DNA from: CATQHQ01 sp965243805
GTDB lineage: Bacteria > Gemmatimonadota > Gemmatimonadetes > Longimicrobiales > Gaopeijiaceae
Assembly (NCBI GenBank): GCA_965243805.1
Contig: OZ251577.1
Location: 3,038,001 to 3,102,000 of the forward strand
Length of the DNA stretch: 64,000 nucleotides
Direction: 5' to 3'
Shown: one piece after another, positions 48,869 to 57,908 of the stretch
Layout: the number at the start of each line of letters is the position of its first letter
How positions within the stretch are numbered: position 1 is the first letter of the stretch
The notes under the pieces: model-generated
The model's input: the letters and a program-made list of their open reading frames with translations, nothing else
Databases searched by the model: none
Told to the model about the DNA's origin: nothing
Made by a program: the position numbers and the translations under genes

Positions 48869-50186
48869 TCTTCAAGCCCCTGCCGCGGCACTAGCCGTCG
48901 CGTCCCTTCTCTGGGCCGCCGCCTGCCAGGAGCAACTCCCCACAGCCACCCAGGACGACTTGGTTCCCCCGGGCCTGACGGTGGAGGTGACGCTGCCCTT
49001 CGAGGATTTCGGCAAGAGCGCCAGGGTCTTCGGCGGCTACGGACGCGCGTCGGACCTGGGCGGTGGATTCGTCGCCCGAGAGTACGGCGGCGAGTCGCCC
49101 GGCGAAGGGCTCGTCGCCGCCACCCTGGCGCGCTTCGGCCGCTACCCGAGCTACGCCTCGGTAACCGACACGACGGGAACCACCCGACCCGATTCCTCGC
49201 TCACCTTCCTCGCCGGACGCGTTGTGGTGAGCTTCAACGCCGACGGCAGCGTGGCCGCAGGACCCGTCGACGTGCGGGCTCACACCACCGCCGAGCGCTG
49301 GCATCCGCGGAGCGCCGGCTGGGAGCTGGCCGTGGACACCGTCGGCGACGCGACCCGCTGGTCCGAACCCGGGGGAGGCGCGGGCGAAGCTCTAGGCAAC
49401 GCGCTCTGGACCCCCTCTTTGAGCGACAGCGTGGAGTTCGCCGTCGATTCGGCGCAGATCGCGGCGTGGGCCGACTCCACCGACTTGGCGCGGGGCGTGA
49501 GGCTGACCACCGGGACCGGCGGCGTCCGACTCCAGGTCCGGTCCGTCCGTCTTTGGCTGGACGCCCTCCCCAGCATCAACCCCGACACCGTGCTTCAGCT
49601 CCTGGCCGTCACCGAGGGCACCACCTTCATCTACGATCCGGTGCCCGGTCCCCCCGCCTCCGGCCTCCGAATCGGCGGCGCGCCGGCATGGCGGTCGGTG
49701 CTGGAGCTGGAGCTGCCCGAAACGCTCGACGGCATCCCCACGCTTTGCGCCGTCGTGACCTGTCCGGCGGAGATCGACGAGGAGCACATCTCCTACGCTG
49801 GCCTCGTCCTGACTTCCCAAGAGAGCGAGCGCGCCTTCGCCCCGTCGGACACCCTCTGGGCCGACCTTCGCATGGTGCTGGCACCCGAGGTCCTGCCCAA
49901 GTCCCCCCTGGGACCGACGACGAGGACCAGCCCGACCGGAACGCTCCTCGCGCCCGAGTGGTTCAGCGCCCCTGCGGGCCAACAGGTGGAGCTGCCCGTC
50001 ACGAACTTGGTCCGGGACATCCTTCGGGGAGAGAGGGAGAACGGCGACCCAGTGAGCAGCACGGTGGCGCTCCTCTCCACATTCGAGCCCGTCTCCCTGG
50101 AGTACGCGACGTTCGATGGACCCGGGTCCCCGTCGCCGCCCCGCCTTCGTCTGATTCTCAGCTTCTCGCCCGAGGACGCAGGATGA
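48861..50186 (+). CDS. Predicted lipoprotein, unknown function
   Basis: A 441-aa protein with a lipoprotein signal (AAALAVASLLWAAAC; the Cys at about residue 22 would be lipidated). The mature part is rich in Ser, Thr, Asp and beta-strand-like stretches; it includes a jelly-roll-like region (ARGVRLTTGTGGVRLQVRSV). I recognise no family. The ATG at 48861 overlaps the cdd end by 8 bp, and its stop overlaps the outer-membrane protein gene (ATGA), so the two envelope proteins are probably made together and may be partners. Confidence 0.75.
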   Translation: MSSLQAPAAALAVASLLWAAACQEQLPTATQDDLVPPGLTVEVTLPFEDFGKSARVFGGYGRASDLGGGFVAREYGGESPGEGLVAATLARFGRYPSYASVTDTTGTTRPDSSLTFLAGRVVVSFNADGSVAAGPVDVRAHTTAERWHPRSAGWELAVDTVGDATRWSEPGGGAGEALGNALWTPSLSDSVEFAVDSAQIAAWADSTDLARGVRLTTGTGGVRLQVRSVRLWLDALPSINPDTVLQLLAVTEGTTFIYDPVPGPPASGLRIGGAPAWRSVLELELPETLDGIPTLCAVVTCPAEIDEEHISYAGLVLTSQESERAFAPSDTLWADLRMVLAPEVLPKSPLGPTTRTSPTGTLLAPEWFSAPAGQQVELPVTNLVRDILRGERENGDPVSSTVALLSTFEPVSLEYATFDGPGSPSPPRLRLILSFSPEDAG

Positions 50187-51370
50187 AGACGAGCCCGTCA
50201 AGCACGGTTCGCCTCCTGGTGCTTCTTGCTGCGCTGGCGGGCCTCTCGCCGCCCGCGTCCGCCCAGTCCTTGCTGGGGTTCCGCGCCCTGGGGGTTCCGG
50301 TGGGAGCCGTGGGAAGCCGCGCCGCGACGGTGGGCAACCTGGGCATCGGCTTGGCCGGCGTGGAGGTGTCCGCCTCCGACCCGTCCGCGTCCGCCAGACT
50401 GGCCTTCCCGACGGTCAGCGTGTCGATGCAGCCGGCGTGGGGCGAGTTCGAGCTGGGCGAGCAAGCCGGAGCGACCAACACGACCCGCTTCCCCCTCGTG
50501 GGCGTCGCCTACCCTGTCGGAGCGGTGCGGGGGGTGGTGACCCTGGCGCTGGCGGGCTACATGGAGCAGCGCTGGGTGGGCGAAGTGCCCCGCAAGATCG
50601 TCCTGCAGGGCGAGGAGGTGGATGCTTCCGACCGCTTCGAGAGCAACGGCGGAACGTCGGTAATCCGGATCGGGTGGGCGCAGCGGATCGGAGGTCGTCT
50701 CGCGGTCGGCGCGTCGGCGGGCGTCTACCTGGGACGGCTGGACCGCACCTTCGACCGCACCCTCGACTCGCTGGCGGTGGGCGGCGGGGCCGAGTCCTTC
50801 GGTAGGACGGGATCGTGGAGCTACAGCGGCCCGACCGTCTCCGTCGGCTTCGGTGCCGATCCGCACCGGCTGATCCATGTCTCCGGCGCCGTGGAGTGGT
50901 CGGGAGAGCTGAAAGCCACGCCCCGGGAAGACACGGAGGGAGGGGTCCTGGCCTACGCCGTCCCCATGCGCTTCCTCGCCGGCGCCACGGGCCGACTCAC
51001 GCCGCGCCTCCACCTCAACGCCTCCGTGGTCTATCAGGACTGGTCGCAGGCCGCCGGGTTCGAAGACGGCAGCACCGCATCCGGGAAGATCAGCTGGGGC
51101 GCAGGACTTGAATGGCAGGCTGTCCAGCAGGAGCGGCGGAGCTTCCCTCTGCGCTTCGGGTACCGCCGCTTGGCTCTGCCGTTCCGCTTCGGTTCCGACG
51201 ACCCGGTGGAAGCCGTCTGGTCCGGTGGATTGGGGGTGAACCTGGACCAGGCCGACGGCGTGCGCTTCGGCTGGATCGACGTGGGCGCCGAGCGGGCGAA
51301 CCGGTCCAGCGCACCCCTGGTGGAGCGCTTCTGGCGCGCGACCGTCACCGTCGGCATCTCGCGCTTCTAG
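50183..51370 (+). CDS. Predicted outer-membrane beta-barrel protein
   Basis: A 395-aa protein with a Sec signal (RLLVLLAALAGLSPPASAQ) and a mature part of alternating hydrophobic and polar residues with many Gly and aromatic residues. It ends in VTVGISRF, the C-terminal Phe typical of BAM substrates. The arrangement SLLGFRALGVPVGAVGSRAA at the N-terminus resembles PorV/FadL-like barrel proteins. Its start overlaps the lipoprotein stop by ATGA. A porin or a surface-complex partner is likely; the exact role is unknown. Confidence 0.75.
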   Translation: MKTSPSSTVRLLVLLAALAGLSPPASAQSLLGFRALGVPVGAVGSRAATVGNLGIGLAGVEVSASDPSASARLAFPTVSVSMQPAWGEFELGEQAGATNTTRFPLVGVAYPVGAVRGVVTLALAGYMEQRWVGEVPRKIVLQGEEVDASDRFESNGGTSVIRIGWAQRIGGRLAVGASAGVYLGRLDRTFDRTLDSLAVGGGAESFGRTGSWSYSGPTVSVGFGADPHRLIHVSGAVEWSGELKATPREDTEGGVLAYAVPMRFLAGATGRLTPRLHLNASVVYQDWSQAAGFEDGSTASGKISWGAGLEWQAVQQERRSFPLRFGYRRLALPFRFGSDDPVEAVWSGGLGVNLDQADGVRFGWIDVGAERANRSSAPLVERFWRATVTVGISRF

Positions 51371-51407
51371 TCGGACGCGCCTTCCCCAAGGACTGGGACG
51401 AGCCGCC

Positions 51408-52706
51408 ATGAGGGTTCACTACAAGACGTTCGGCTGCAAGACGAACCAGTACGACACGGAGCGGATGCGCCAGCTGCTGGAGACCAGGGCCGGCGCCACC
51501 GAGTCAGCCGACCTGGATGGGGCCGACCTCTGCGTGGTGAACACGTGCACGGTCACCAACCGGGCCGATGCCGACGCCCGCCGCTTCGTCCGCCGGTTCG
51601 CGCGCCGCAACCCGGGCGCGCCGGTGGTGGTCGCGGGGTGCTCGGCGGTGCTCCAGGGGGCGGCTTACCGGGCCATGCCGGAGGTGGCGGAGGTGGTGGA
51701 GGGCCACGACCCGGCCCAGGTGCTGGACGCCACGGCCCGGGCCAGGCCTCGACCACCGCGCCTGCTGCAGCTGGGTGCCCGCGTCCCTCTGGACCGGGTC
51801 CGCTGGGAGAGCGTCGGCGCGTCGATCCTGCGCCGGCGCGCCGGAGCCACTCGTAGCTGGCTCAAGGTCCAGGACGGCTGCGACCGCCGTTGTTCCTTCT
51901 GCGCGACTCGCTTGGCGAGAGGGCGAAGCCGCAGCCGCGCACCGGCCGAGGTCGTGAAGGAGGCCCGGATGCTGGCCCGCAGCCATCCCGAGCTGGTGGT
52001 CACGGGCGTCCACATCGGCCACTACGGACGGGACCTGGAGCCCCGCACCAACCTGACGGCCCTGACGAGGCGGTTGCTGGACGAGGTGCCGGGCCCTCGG
52101 TTTCGCCTGGGCAGCATCGAGGCCACCGAGATCGACGACGGAATGATCCGCCTCCTGGCCGAGTCCGAAGGACGCTTGGCGCCGCACCTGCACATGCCTC
52201 TCCAGAGCGGCGCAGACCCGGTGCTCCGAGCGATGCGTCGGTGGCACACCCGAGAGGACTACCGTCGCGCCGCCTTCAGGATCGCCGAGGCCGTGTCGCC
52301 CCTAGGGCTGGGCGCGGACGTGATCACCGGCTTCCCCGGCGAGACCCGCGCCGACCACGCCGACACCCTGGCGCTGGTGGAAGAGTTGCCGTTCACCTAC
52401 CTCCATGTCTTCCCCTGGTCGGCCCGCGACGGCACGGTTGCGGCCGAACTCCCGCAACGGGTTCCCAACCGCGTGTCCAAGGAGCGCGGCGGCGAGCTCC
52501 GGGCTCTGGCGGAGGAGAAGGGTGCCCGGTACGCTCGAACCCGCGGCGGCGGCCCGACGGAGGTCGTCTTGGAAGGAAGGGGCGGAACGGCGCTGACCGG
52601 AGACTACCTGCGGGTGAAGGTGCTCGCCGCGGCCCCGCCCCGACCGTCGGTGCTGCACCAGGGCCGCCTGACCCCGAGCGGCAACGCCGTCGAGCTCGAA
52701 TGCTGA
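51408..52706 (+). CDS. mtaB: tRNA (t6A37) methylthiotransferase MtaB
   Basis: A 432-aa radical SAM methylthiotransferase. The N-terminal UPF0004 domain has FGCKTNQYDTE, VVNTCTVTNRAD and VVAGCSAV (three cluster cysteines); the radical SAM motif is DGCDRRCSFCATRLARG (C-x3-C-x2-C); a TRAM-like domain lies at the end. MtaB forms ms2t6A37 in tRNAs for ANN codons. The motif CKTNQYD distinguishes it from MiaB (CQMN). It is directly followed by miaB after 96 bp in which I see nothing. Confidence 0.94.
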   Translation: MRVHYKTFGCKTNQYDTERMRQLLETRAGATESADLDGADLCVVNTCTVTNRADADARRFVRRFARRNPGAPVVVAGCSAVLQGAAYRAMPEVAEVVEGHDPAQVLDATARARPRPPRLLQLGARVPLDRVRWESVGASILRRRAGATRSWLKVQDGCDRRCSFCATRLARGRSRSRAPAEVVKEARMLARSHPELVVTGVHIGHYGRDLEPRTNLTALTRRLLDEVPGPRFRLGSIEATEIDDGMIRLLAESEGRLAPHLHMPLQSGADPVLRAMRRWHTREDYRRAAFRIAEAVSPLGLGADVITGFPGETRADHADTLALVEELPFTYLHVFPWSARDGTVAAELPQRVPNRVSKERGGELRALAEEKGARYARTRGGGPTEVVLEGRGGTALTGDYLRVKVLAAAPPRPSVLHQGRLTPSGNAVELEC

Positions 52707-52802
52707 CCGGCGAGCCGCCGCCGCGCCCGCGTCGCCTCCGCCCAGACCCGGCTACGCGGCCGCGCATTGACGAGACCCCGAACCCAACGCTGATTTGATT
52801 CC

Positions 52803-54194
52803 ATGGAAAGCCAGCAGAACGGGGGGCGCGGGGCGCACGGGGCCCGGGAGCCGCTGAAGGACGGAAGCAGCGGACCGCTCGGCCGTCGCGGCCGGGCGTA
52901 CGTGGAGACCTACGGCTGCCAGATGAACATCTCCGACGGGGAGCTCATGGAGGGCGTCCTCGAAGCCGACGGCTACGAGATCGTAGATTCGCCGGAGTCG
53001 GCCGACGTGGTGCTGGTCAACACCTGCGCGATCCGCGAACACGCCGAGAGGAGGGTGTTGGGTCGCGTCGGCCAACTGGGCGGCCTGAAGCGCCGGCACC
53101 CGGGGATGGTACTGGGCGTAACGGGCTGCATGGCGCAGCGCTTGGGGGACGACCTGCTGGAGGCGGCGCCGCAGGTGGACTTGGTCATGGGACCCGACGG
53201 CTACCGAGGCCTGGGCGCCGCGCTCCGCAAGATCCGGCCGTCCACCAAGCGCCTGTCGGTCCTTGACCTCTCCCTCGACGAGAACTACCAGGGTCTGGAG
53301 CAGCGCCGGCGCTCCGCCGCAACGGCGTGGGTGCCGATCCAGCGAGGCTGCAATCACCGCTGCACCTTCTGCATCGTCCCATACGTGCGCGGGTCGGAGA
53401 AGAACCGCGAGCCCGAGGCCGTGCTGGCGGAAGTCCGCCGCATCGCCGCCACTGGCACCACCGAGGTCACGCTACTAGGCCAGACCGTGAACTCGTACAG
53501 CCACGGCGACTGGTCCTTCGCACGCCTCCTGCGGTCGGTGGCTCGCGTGCCGGGCGTGCGTCGCGTCCGCTTCACTTCGCCCCATCCCTGCGACGTGACC
53601 GAGGAGATGGTGGAGGTCATGGCCGAAGAGGAGGCGGTGTGCGAGCAGCTTCATCTGCCCGTCCAGTCGGGCAGCAACCGCACCCTGAAGCGCATGGTGC
53701 GTCGCTACACCGCCGAGTCCTTCATGCAGATCGTCGAGCAGGTTCGCAAGGGCGTCCCGGAGATCGCGCTCTCCACCGACGTGATCGCGGCGTTCCCCGG
53801 CGAGACGGAGGACGAGTTCCAGGAAACCCTCGACCTGCTGCAAGCCGTCAGGTTCGACGACGCCTTCACGTACAAGTACAGCCCCCGGGCGGGAACGCCG
53901 GCGACCCGGCTGCCCAAGGACCAGTTCGTCGACGCCGATGTTGGCCAGGACCGGCTGGAGCGGCTGATCACCCTCACGCGGGAGGTTCAGGGCGAGATCA
54001 ACCGCAGCGAAGTGGGCCGAGTGGAGGACCTGCTGCTGGAGAGGGAGGGCCGCCGTCCGGGTACCGTGCTGGGGCGCACCCGCAGAAACAAGGCCGTCGT
54101 CCTGCCAAGCGCCAACACGAGCGTGGGAAGCTACGTGAAGGCGCGCTTGGTGAGCACCACCGGTGCGACCTTCGCCGGAGAAGCCGTGACATGA
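52803..54194 (+). CDS. miaB: tRNA (i6A37) methylthiotransferase MiaB
   Basis: A 463-aa radical SAM enzyme making ms2i6A37 in tRNAs for UNN codons. It has ETYGCQMNISDGELM, VNTCAIREHAE and VTGCMAQRLG for the auxiliary cluster, then the SAM motif RGCNHRCTFCIVPYVRG, LLGQTVNSY and VEDLLLEREGRRPG (TRAM). The start is ATG at 52803 after a Gln/Gly-rich leader. The stop overlaps the O-antigen ligase-like gene by ATGA. Confidence 0.97.
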   Translation: MESQQNGGRGAHGAREPLKDGSSGPLGRRGRAYVETYGCQMNISDGELMEGVLEADGYEIVDSPESADVVLVNTCAIREHAERRVLGRVGQLGGLKRRHPGMVLGVTGCMAQRLGDDLLEAAPQVDLVMGPDGYRGLGAALRKIRPSTKRLSVLDLSLDENYQGLEQRRRSAATAWVPIQRGCNHRCTFCIVPYVRGSEKNREPEAVLAEVRRIAATGTTEVTLLGQTVNSYSHGDWSFARLLRSVARVPGVRRVRFTSPHPCDVTEEMVEVMAEEEAVCEQLHLPVQSGSNRTLKRMVRRYTAESFMQIVEQVRKGVPEIALSTDVIAAFPGETEDEFQETLDLLQAVRFDDAFTYKYSPRAGTPATRLPKDQFVDADVGQDRLERLITLTREVQGEINRSEVGRVEDLLLEREGRRPGTVLGRTRRNKAVVLPSANTSVGSYVKARLVSTTGATFAGEAVT

Positions 54195-55543
54195 CCCGGC
54201 TCACGGGCGCCGATTCAGCGCACGGCCCACAGGTGCCCCGTCCCATGCCTTTCCCACGCCTGAAGTGGCCAGAGACGAGGACCATTGCCTTCGTGGGGTT
54301 CTGGGTCTTCGCCTTCGGAGCGCTGATCAACTTGCCCGGTCTCATATCGATCTTAAGTCCTGTGGGGCCGGGCAGGACTGGCGTCCCCGGCACTACAAGG
54401 ATACTTGCCGCAATATGCGTCGCTGTTGCGGTCACCCTGCGCTTCCCCATAATGCGTGCCCTGGGTGCGCCTGGGTTCTTCTTCTTGGCGACGATTGCCC
54501 TGCACAACATCATTGGAACGGCCGTGTCGACGGCTATCGATCCCGATTTCACCTTGGTGGCAAACCAGAAATATAGGCTGCTGGGGATGCTGATCGTTGC
54601 GGTTGCAGCTGCCGGGTTTGCCCAAGTGGCCGGGAGAATCGGATTGGACCGGTTCCTGCAGGGCTTGCTGGCGATCCTCATCGTGGTTTGCCTCTTCATG
54701 CTCCTAACGCCCGCACTTGTGTGGTACTATGGCACGACCTACGGCATCGCCATGGGACGCGTCTCAGGGACCCTTTCAGGACCGAACCACAGCGCTGTGA
54801 TCGCCTGCTTGACCTTGTCGTTGGCTAGTGCGCTGATCACTTGGCGGGGCAAGTCCGCACTGTCGATCTCTGCGATATGCGTGGCCGTGCCAGCGATTGT
54901 GCTTACTGCTTCGCGAACCGGAATGTTGCTGCTGATCGTCGTTACGATCTTGCACGTTGTCCACAGCGTCAAGAGACACGGTGCAGCTGCCGCCGTCTTG
55001 CCGAGCTTGATCGGGCTCGCCGTCCTTGCGTTGATTACGTGGACGATCGTGGCAGCGTCGGATTCGTTCCTGTTTCAGTATTCGACGGGACGTTTGGCCT
55101 ACTGGCAAACCAACCGGCCGGAACTGTGGGGGTATGGACTCGCCCTGATCAGGGAGTCGCCAATCGTTGGCAATGGGATCGACACCCTAGTTGAAATGGA
55201 GGGCACGCCCCACACCTGCTGGGTGCACCCCCATCGTATCCCGTGTGGCGTTCACATGCAGTACCTGATGTTTCTTGGAGAGGCTGGCATACTGCCGTTT
55301 GTGACCTTCTTGTTGTTCTTCGCGTCAGCGTTCGCAAGGTGTCCGTGGCCGCCCACCTCCCTTGCCAAGACCGTAAGTTTGGTTTGGACGATTTGTTTCG
55401 CCCTGTACGGCCTGGGTGCCGCCACCATCTTCGTCCACCCCACGAACTTCTTCGTCATCGGAATCATCTGCGGCCTCCTCAGCGTTGGTGACAAGATGGA
55501 CAGACAGACTCAATCCTTGCACAAGGCCAAGCCTTTGGAGTGA
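54191..55543 (+). CDS. O-antigen ligase-like polytopic membrane protein
   Basis: A 450-aa protein with at least ten membrane helices and one large periplasmic loop (about residues 285-355) with FQYSTGRLAYWQTNRPELWG and HPHRIPCGVHMQYL. TASRTGMLLLIVV before the loop fits the Wzy_C (O-antigen ligase/polymerase) family. Enzymes of this kind join polysaccharide units to a lipid carrier or to each other. Base composition and codon use differ visibly from the neighbours (more A/T at third positions, codons such as ATA and TTG), which suggests acquisition by transfer. Even so, it is joined to miaB by ATGA and to comEC by GTGA. Confidence 0.75.
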   Translation: MTRLTGADSAHGPQVPRPMPFPRLKWPETRTIAFVGFWVFAFGALINLPGLISILSPVGPGRTGVPGTTRILAAICVAVAVTLRFPIMRALGAPGFFFLATIALHNIIGTAVSTAIDPDFTLVANQKYRLLGMLIVAVAAAGFAQVAGRIGLDRFLQGLLAILIVVCLFMLLTPALVWYYGTTYGIAMGRVSGTLSGPNHSAVIACLTLSLASALITWRGKSALSISAICVAVPAIVLTASRTGMLLLIVVTILHVVHSVKRHGAAAAVLPSLIGLAVLALITWTIVAASDSFLFQYSTGRLAYWQTNRPELWGYGLALIRESPIVGNGIDTLVEMEGTPHTCWVHPHRIPCGVHMQYLMFLGEAGILPFVTFLLFFASAFARCPWPPTSLAKTVSLVWTICFALYGLGAATIFVHPTNFFVIGIICGLLSVGDKMDRQTQSLHKAKPLE

Positions 55544-57864
55544 CGGGAGCGCCGCCGGTTCTCCGGGTCGCCGTGGGCTTCGCCGCGGGCGCGGCATCCT
55601 CCACGGCCGTCGGGGTCGGCCCCGCACTGTGGCCGCTGTTGGCCGCACCGCTTCTCATCCTGCTATTGCGCGGTCCCCGATCGCCGGCTCTTTCGCTGAC
55701 GCTCGCCTTTGCTGCCGGAGTCGCCTGGGCCTTGGCCGACGCCCGGGCGCGCCAGCGCTGCACCCGCGAGGTCGCCGACGGCGCGCGCGCGGCAGCCGAA
55801 GGCTACTTTCTTCGATCCAGTGCGACAGGCGCGTCCACCTTCCGGGTGGTGTCGGGCGCCGGAAGCGAGTGCAGGGAACCAGCGCGGGTCTACTCCCGAG
55901 CGGCGAGCGCACCCCCGGAGGCCGAATTCGCACCTCCAGAGGGCGAGTTCGTGGCCGTGGAGGGCAGGTGGTTCGCCACTCGGCGGGCAAACGGCACGAA
56001 GTCGATCTACCTCAGCGCGTCGTCGGTCCGTGCGGCCGAAGGCGAAGTTCCCTGGCGCCACCGCGCTGCGTCCGCCCTCCGCCAGCGGGCCTCGGCCGCT
56101 CTCGACAACCGGCTCGGTGCGCAGGCCGGCGTGGCATCGGCGCTGGTGCTTGCGGAGCGGGAGGGCATCCCGCAAGAGCTGTGGGACGCCTTCGCGCGTT
56201 CGGGGAGCGCGCACCTTCTGTCGATCTCCGGCTTCCACGTGGGCGTCGTGGCGGCGTTGCTGGGAGGCGTCCTGTCCGCGGCGGGCAGGCCGCCCAGGAG
56301 CCGCGCGGCGGCGACGGCCGTCGGCGTCTGGTGCTACGTCCTCCTCATCGGGGCGCCCACCTCGGCGACCCGCGCAGCCTGGATGACCACCGCCTTCGTC
56401 GTGGGCAGGATCCGCCGAACGCCGGCGCAAGCGCTGGGCGGCTTGGGCCTCTCCATGCTGCTAATCTCGGTCTTGCGCCCCTCGGTGACGTCGGGAGCCG
56501 GCTTTCAGCTCACCGTGGCGGGCACCGCCGGCATCCTCGTCCTCTCCAAGTGGATCGCCTCGGTCTGGCCCGCCCATCGTGGCCGACGGTGGATCGTGCC
56601 CCCCGTGGCGGCCGGCATCGGCGCCTCGGTCTTCACCGCCCCCGTCCTCGCCTACCACTTCGGACAGATCCCCCTGCTCTCGCTGCCGTCGTCGATCTTG
56701 CTCACGCCGCTGGTGGCCGCGGCGGTTCCGGGCGTCATCCTGACGATCCTCATGGACGTCCTGAGCATCCCGGGAGCAGCCGTCGCCGGGGCCGGTTCCG
56801 AGGGACTGCTCTACGCCGTCGTGACGGTGGCGTCGGCACTGGGCGAGATACCAGGCGCCACCTGGACGGCGACGCCCCAGGAAGCTGCCCTGCTCACCCT
56901 CGGCGGGCTCCTGCCCCTGGTGTTCTGGCGTGCGCCCTGGCGCCGACGGCCCTGGGTACGGATCGTCGCCGCCATCTGCGCGGCGTGGGCCGTCCTCTGG
57001 CTGGGCCAGACGGCCTTGTCCCTCGCCGGGAGAGGTCGCATGGAGGTGGTGGCCGTCGATGTGGGCCAGGGCGACGCCATCGCCGTTCGCACCCCGGCAG
57101 GACGGTGGACGCTGGTGGACGCCGGCCCCCGCTTCGGCGACGCCGACGCTGGGCTGACCCGGGTCATCCCATACCTTCGCGCCCGGGGCGTGCGCCGCCT
57201 TGAAGCGGTCATTCTGAGCCACCCCGACGAGGATCATGCAGGAGGACTCGCCTCGGTACTGGCCGCCTTGCCCGTGGGCGCGGTGCTAGGGCCCGGCTTT
57301 GGAGGCGGCCAGCGCGGTCACATGGATGGGCTGGAAGAGGCCCGCCGCGCGGGCGTGCCGTGGCGGCGAGTGCAAGCGGGAGACGAGTGGACCTTGGACG
57401 GCGTGTCCTTTCGCGTCCTGGCCCCAACCCCAGAAGAGTCGGAAGCCGGCGACGACCGGGACCGCGCCCCCAGCCGGACGCGCTCGCCCAACGACTGGTC
57501 GGTGGTTGTGCGCGCAAGCTGGGGCGACTTCGACGTCCTCCTGATGGGCGACGCCGACGATCGCATCGAGCGAGCCCTGCTGAACCGATCCGACCTTCAC
57601 GGCGTCGGCGCGGTGGAGGTCCTGAAGGTGGGCCACCACGGGAGCACCACATCCACTTCCCAAGAGTTCCTGGATGCCGTCGCCCCTCGGTACGCCCTCA
57701 TCTCCGCCGGCGCGCGCAACCGCTACGGACACCCCGACCCGACGGTGCTGGCGAGGTTGGAGCGCGCCGGCGCGCACATCTTGCGGACCGACCGCCAGGG
57801 CACAGTCTCGGTGATCGGGCGAAAGGACGGTTCCGCGACGGTGGGAGCTGCCCGAGGCCGGTGA
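55540..57864 (+). CDS. comEC: DNA internalisation protein ComEC/Rec2
   Basis: A 774-aa protein with three parts in the family order: an N-terminal DUF4131 domain, the Competence domain with LISISGFHVGVVAALLGG-type helices (here LLSISGFHVGVVAALLGG), and a C-terminal metallo-beta-lactamase domain with VGQGDAIAVRTP, LSHPDEDHAGG and VLKVGHHGSTTS. ComEC is the inner-membrane channel that brings single-stranded DNA into the cell. No other com genes are in the window. GTG at 55540 overlaps the O-antigen ligase-like stop. Confidence 0.95.
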   Translation: MTGAPPVLRVAVGFAAGAASSTAVGVGPALWPLLAAPLLILLLRGPRSPALSLTLAFAAGVAWALADARARQRCTREVADGARAAAEGYFLRSSATGASTFRVVSGAGSECREPARVYSRAASAPPEAEFAPPEGEFVAVEGRWFATRRANGTKSIYLSASSVRAAEGEVPWRHRAASALRQRASAALDNRLGAQAGVASALVLAEREGIPQELWDAFARSGSAHLLSISGFHVGVVAALLGGVLSAAGRPPRSRAAATAVGVWCYVLLIGAPTSATRAAWMTTAFVVGRIRRTPAQALGGLGLSMLLISVLRPSVTSGAGFQLTVAGTAGILVLSKWIASVWPAHRGRRWIVPPVAAGIGASVFTAPVLAYHFGQIPLLSLPSSILLTPLVAAAVPGVILTILMDVLSIPGAAVAGAGSEGLLYAVVTVASALGEIPGATWTATPQEAALLTLGGLLPLVFWRAPWRRRPWVRIVAAICAAWAVLWLGQTALSLAGRGRMEVVAVDVGQGDAIAVRTPAGRWTLVDAGPRFGDADAGLTRVIPYLRARGVRRLEAVILSHPDEDHAGGLASVLAALPVGAVLGPGFGGGQRGHMDGLEEARRAGVPWRRVQAGDEWTLDGVSFRVLAPTPEESEAGDDRDRAPSRTRSPNDWSVVVRASWGDFDVLLMGDADDRIERALLNRSDLHGVGAVEVLKVGHHGSTTSTSQEFLDAVAPRYALISAGARNRYGHPDPTVLARLERAGAHILRTDRQGTVSVIGRKDGSATVGAARGR

Positions 57865-57908
57865 ACATTCGGCCCCAACCGGCAGTGCCCAGCCCCACCG
57901 CGCCCAGC

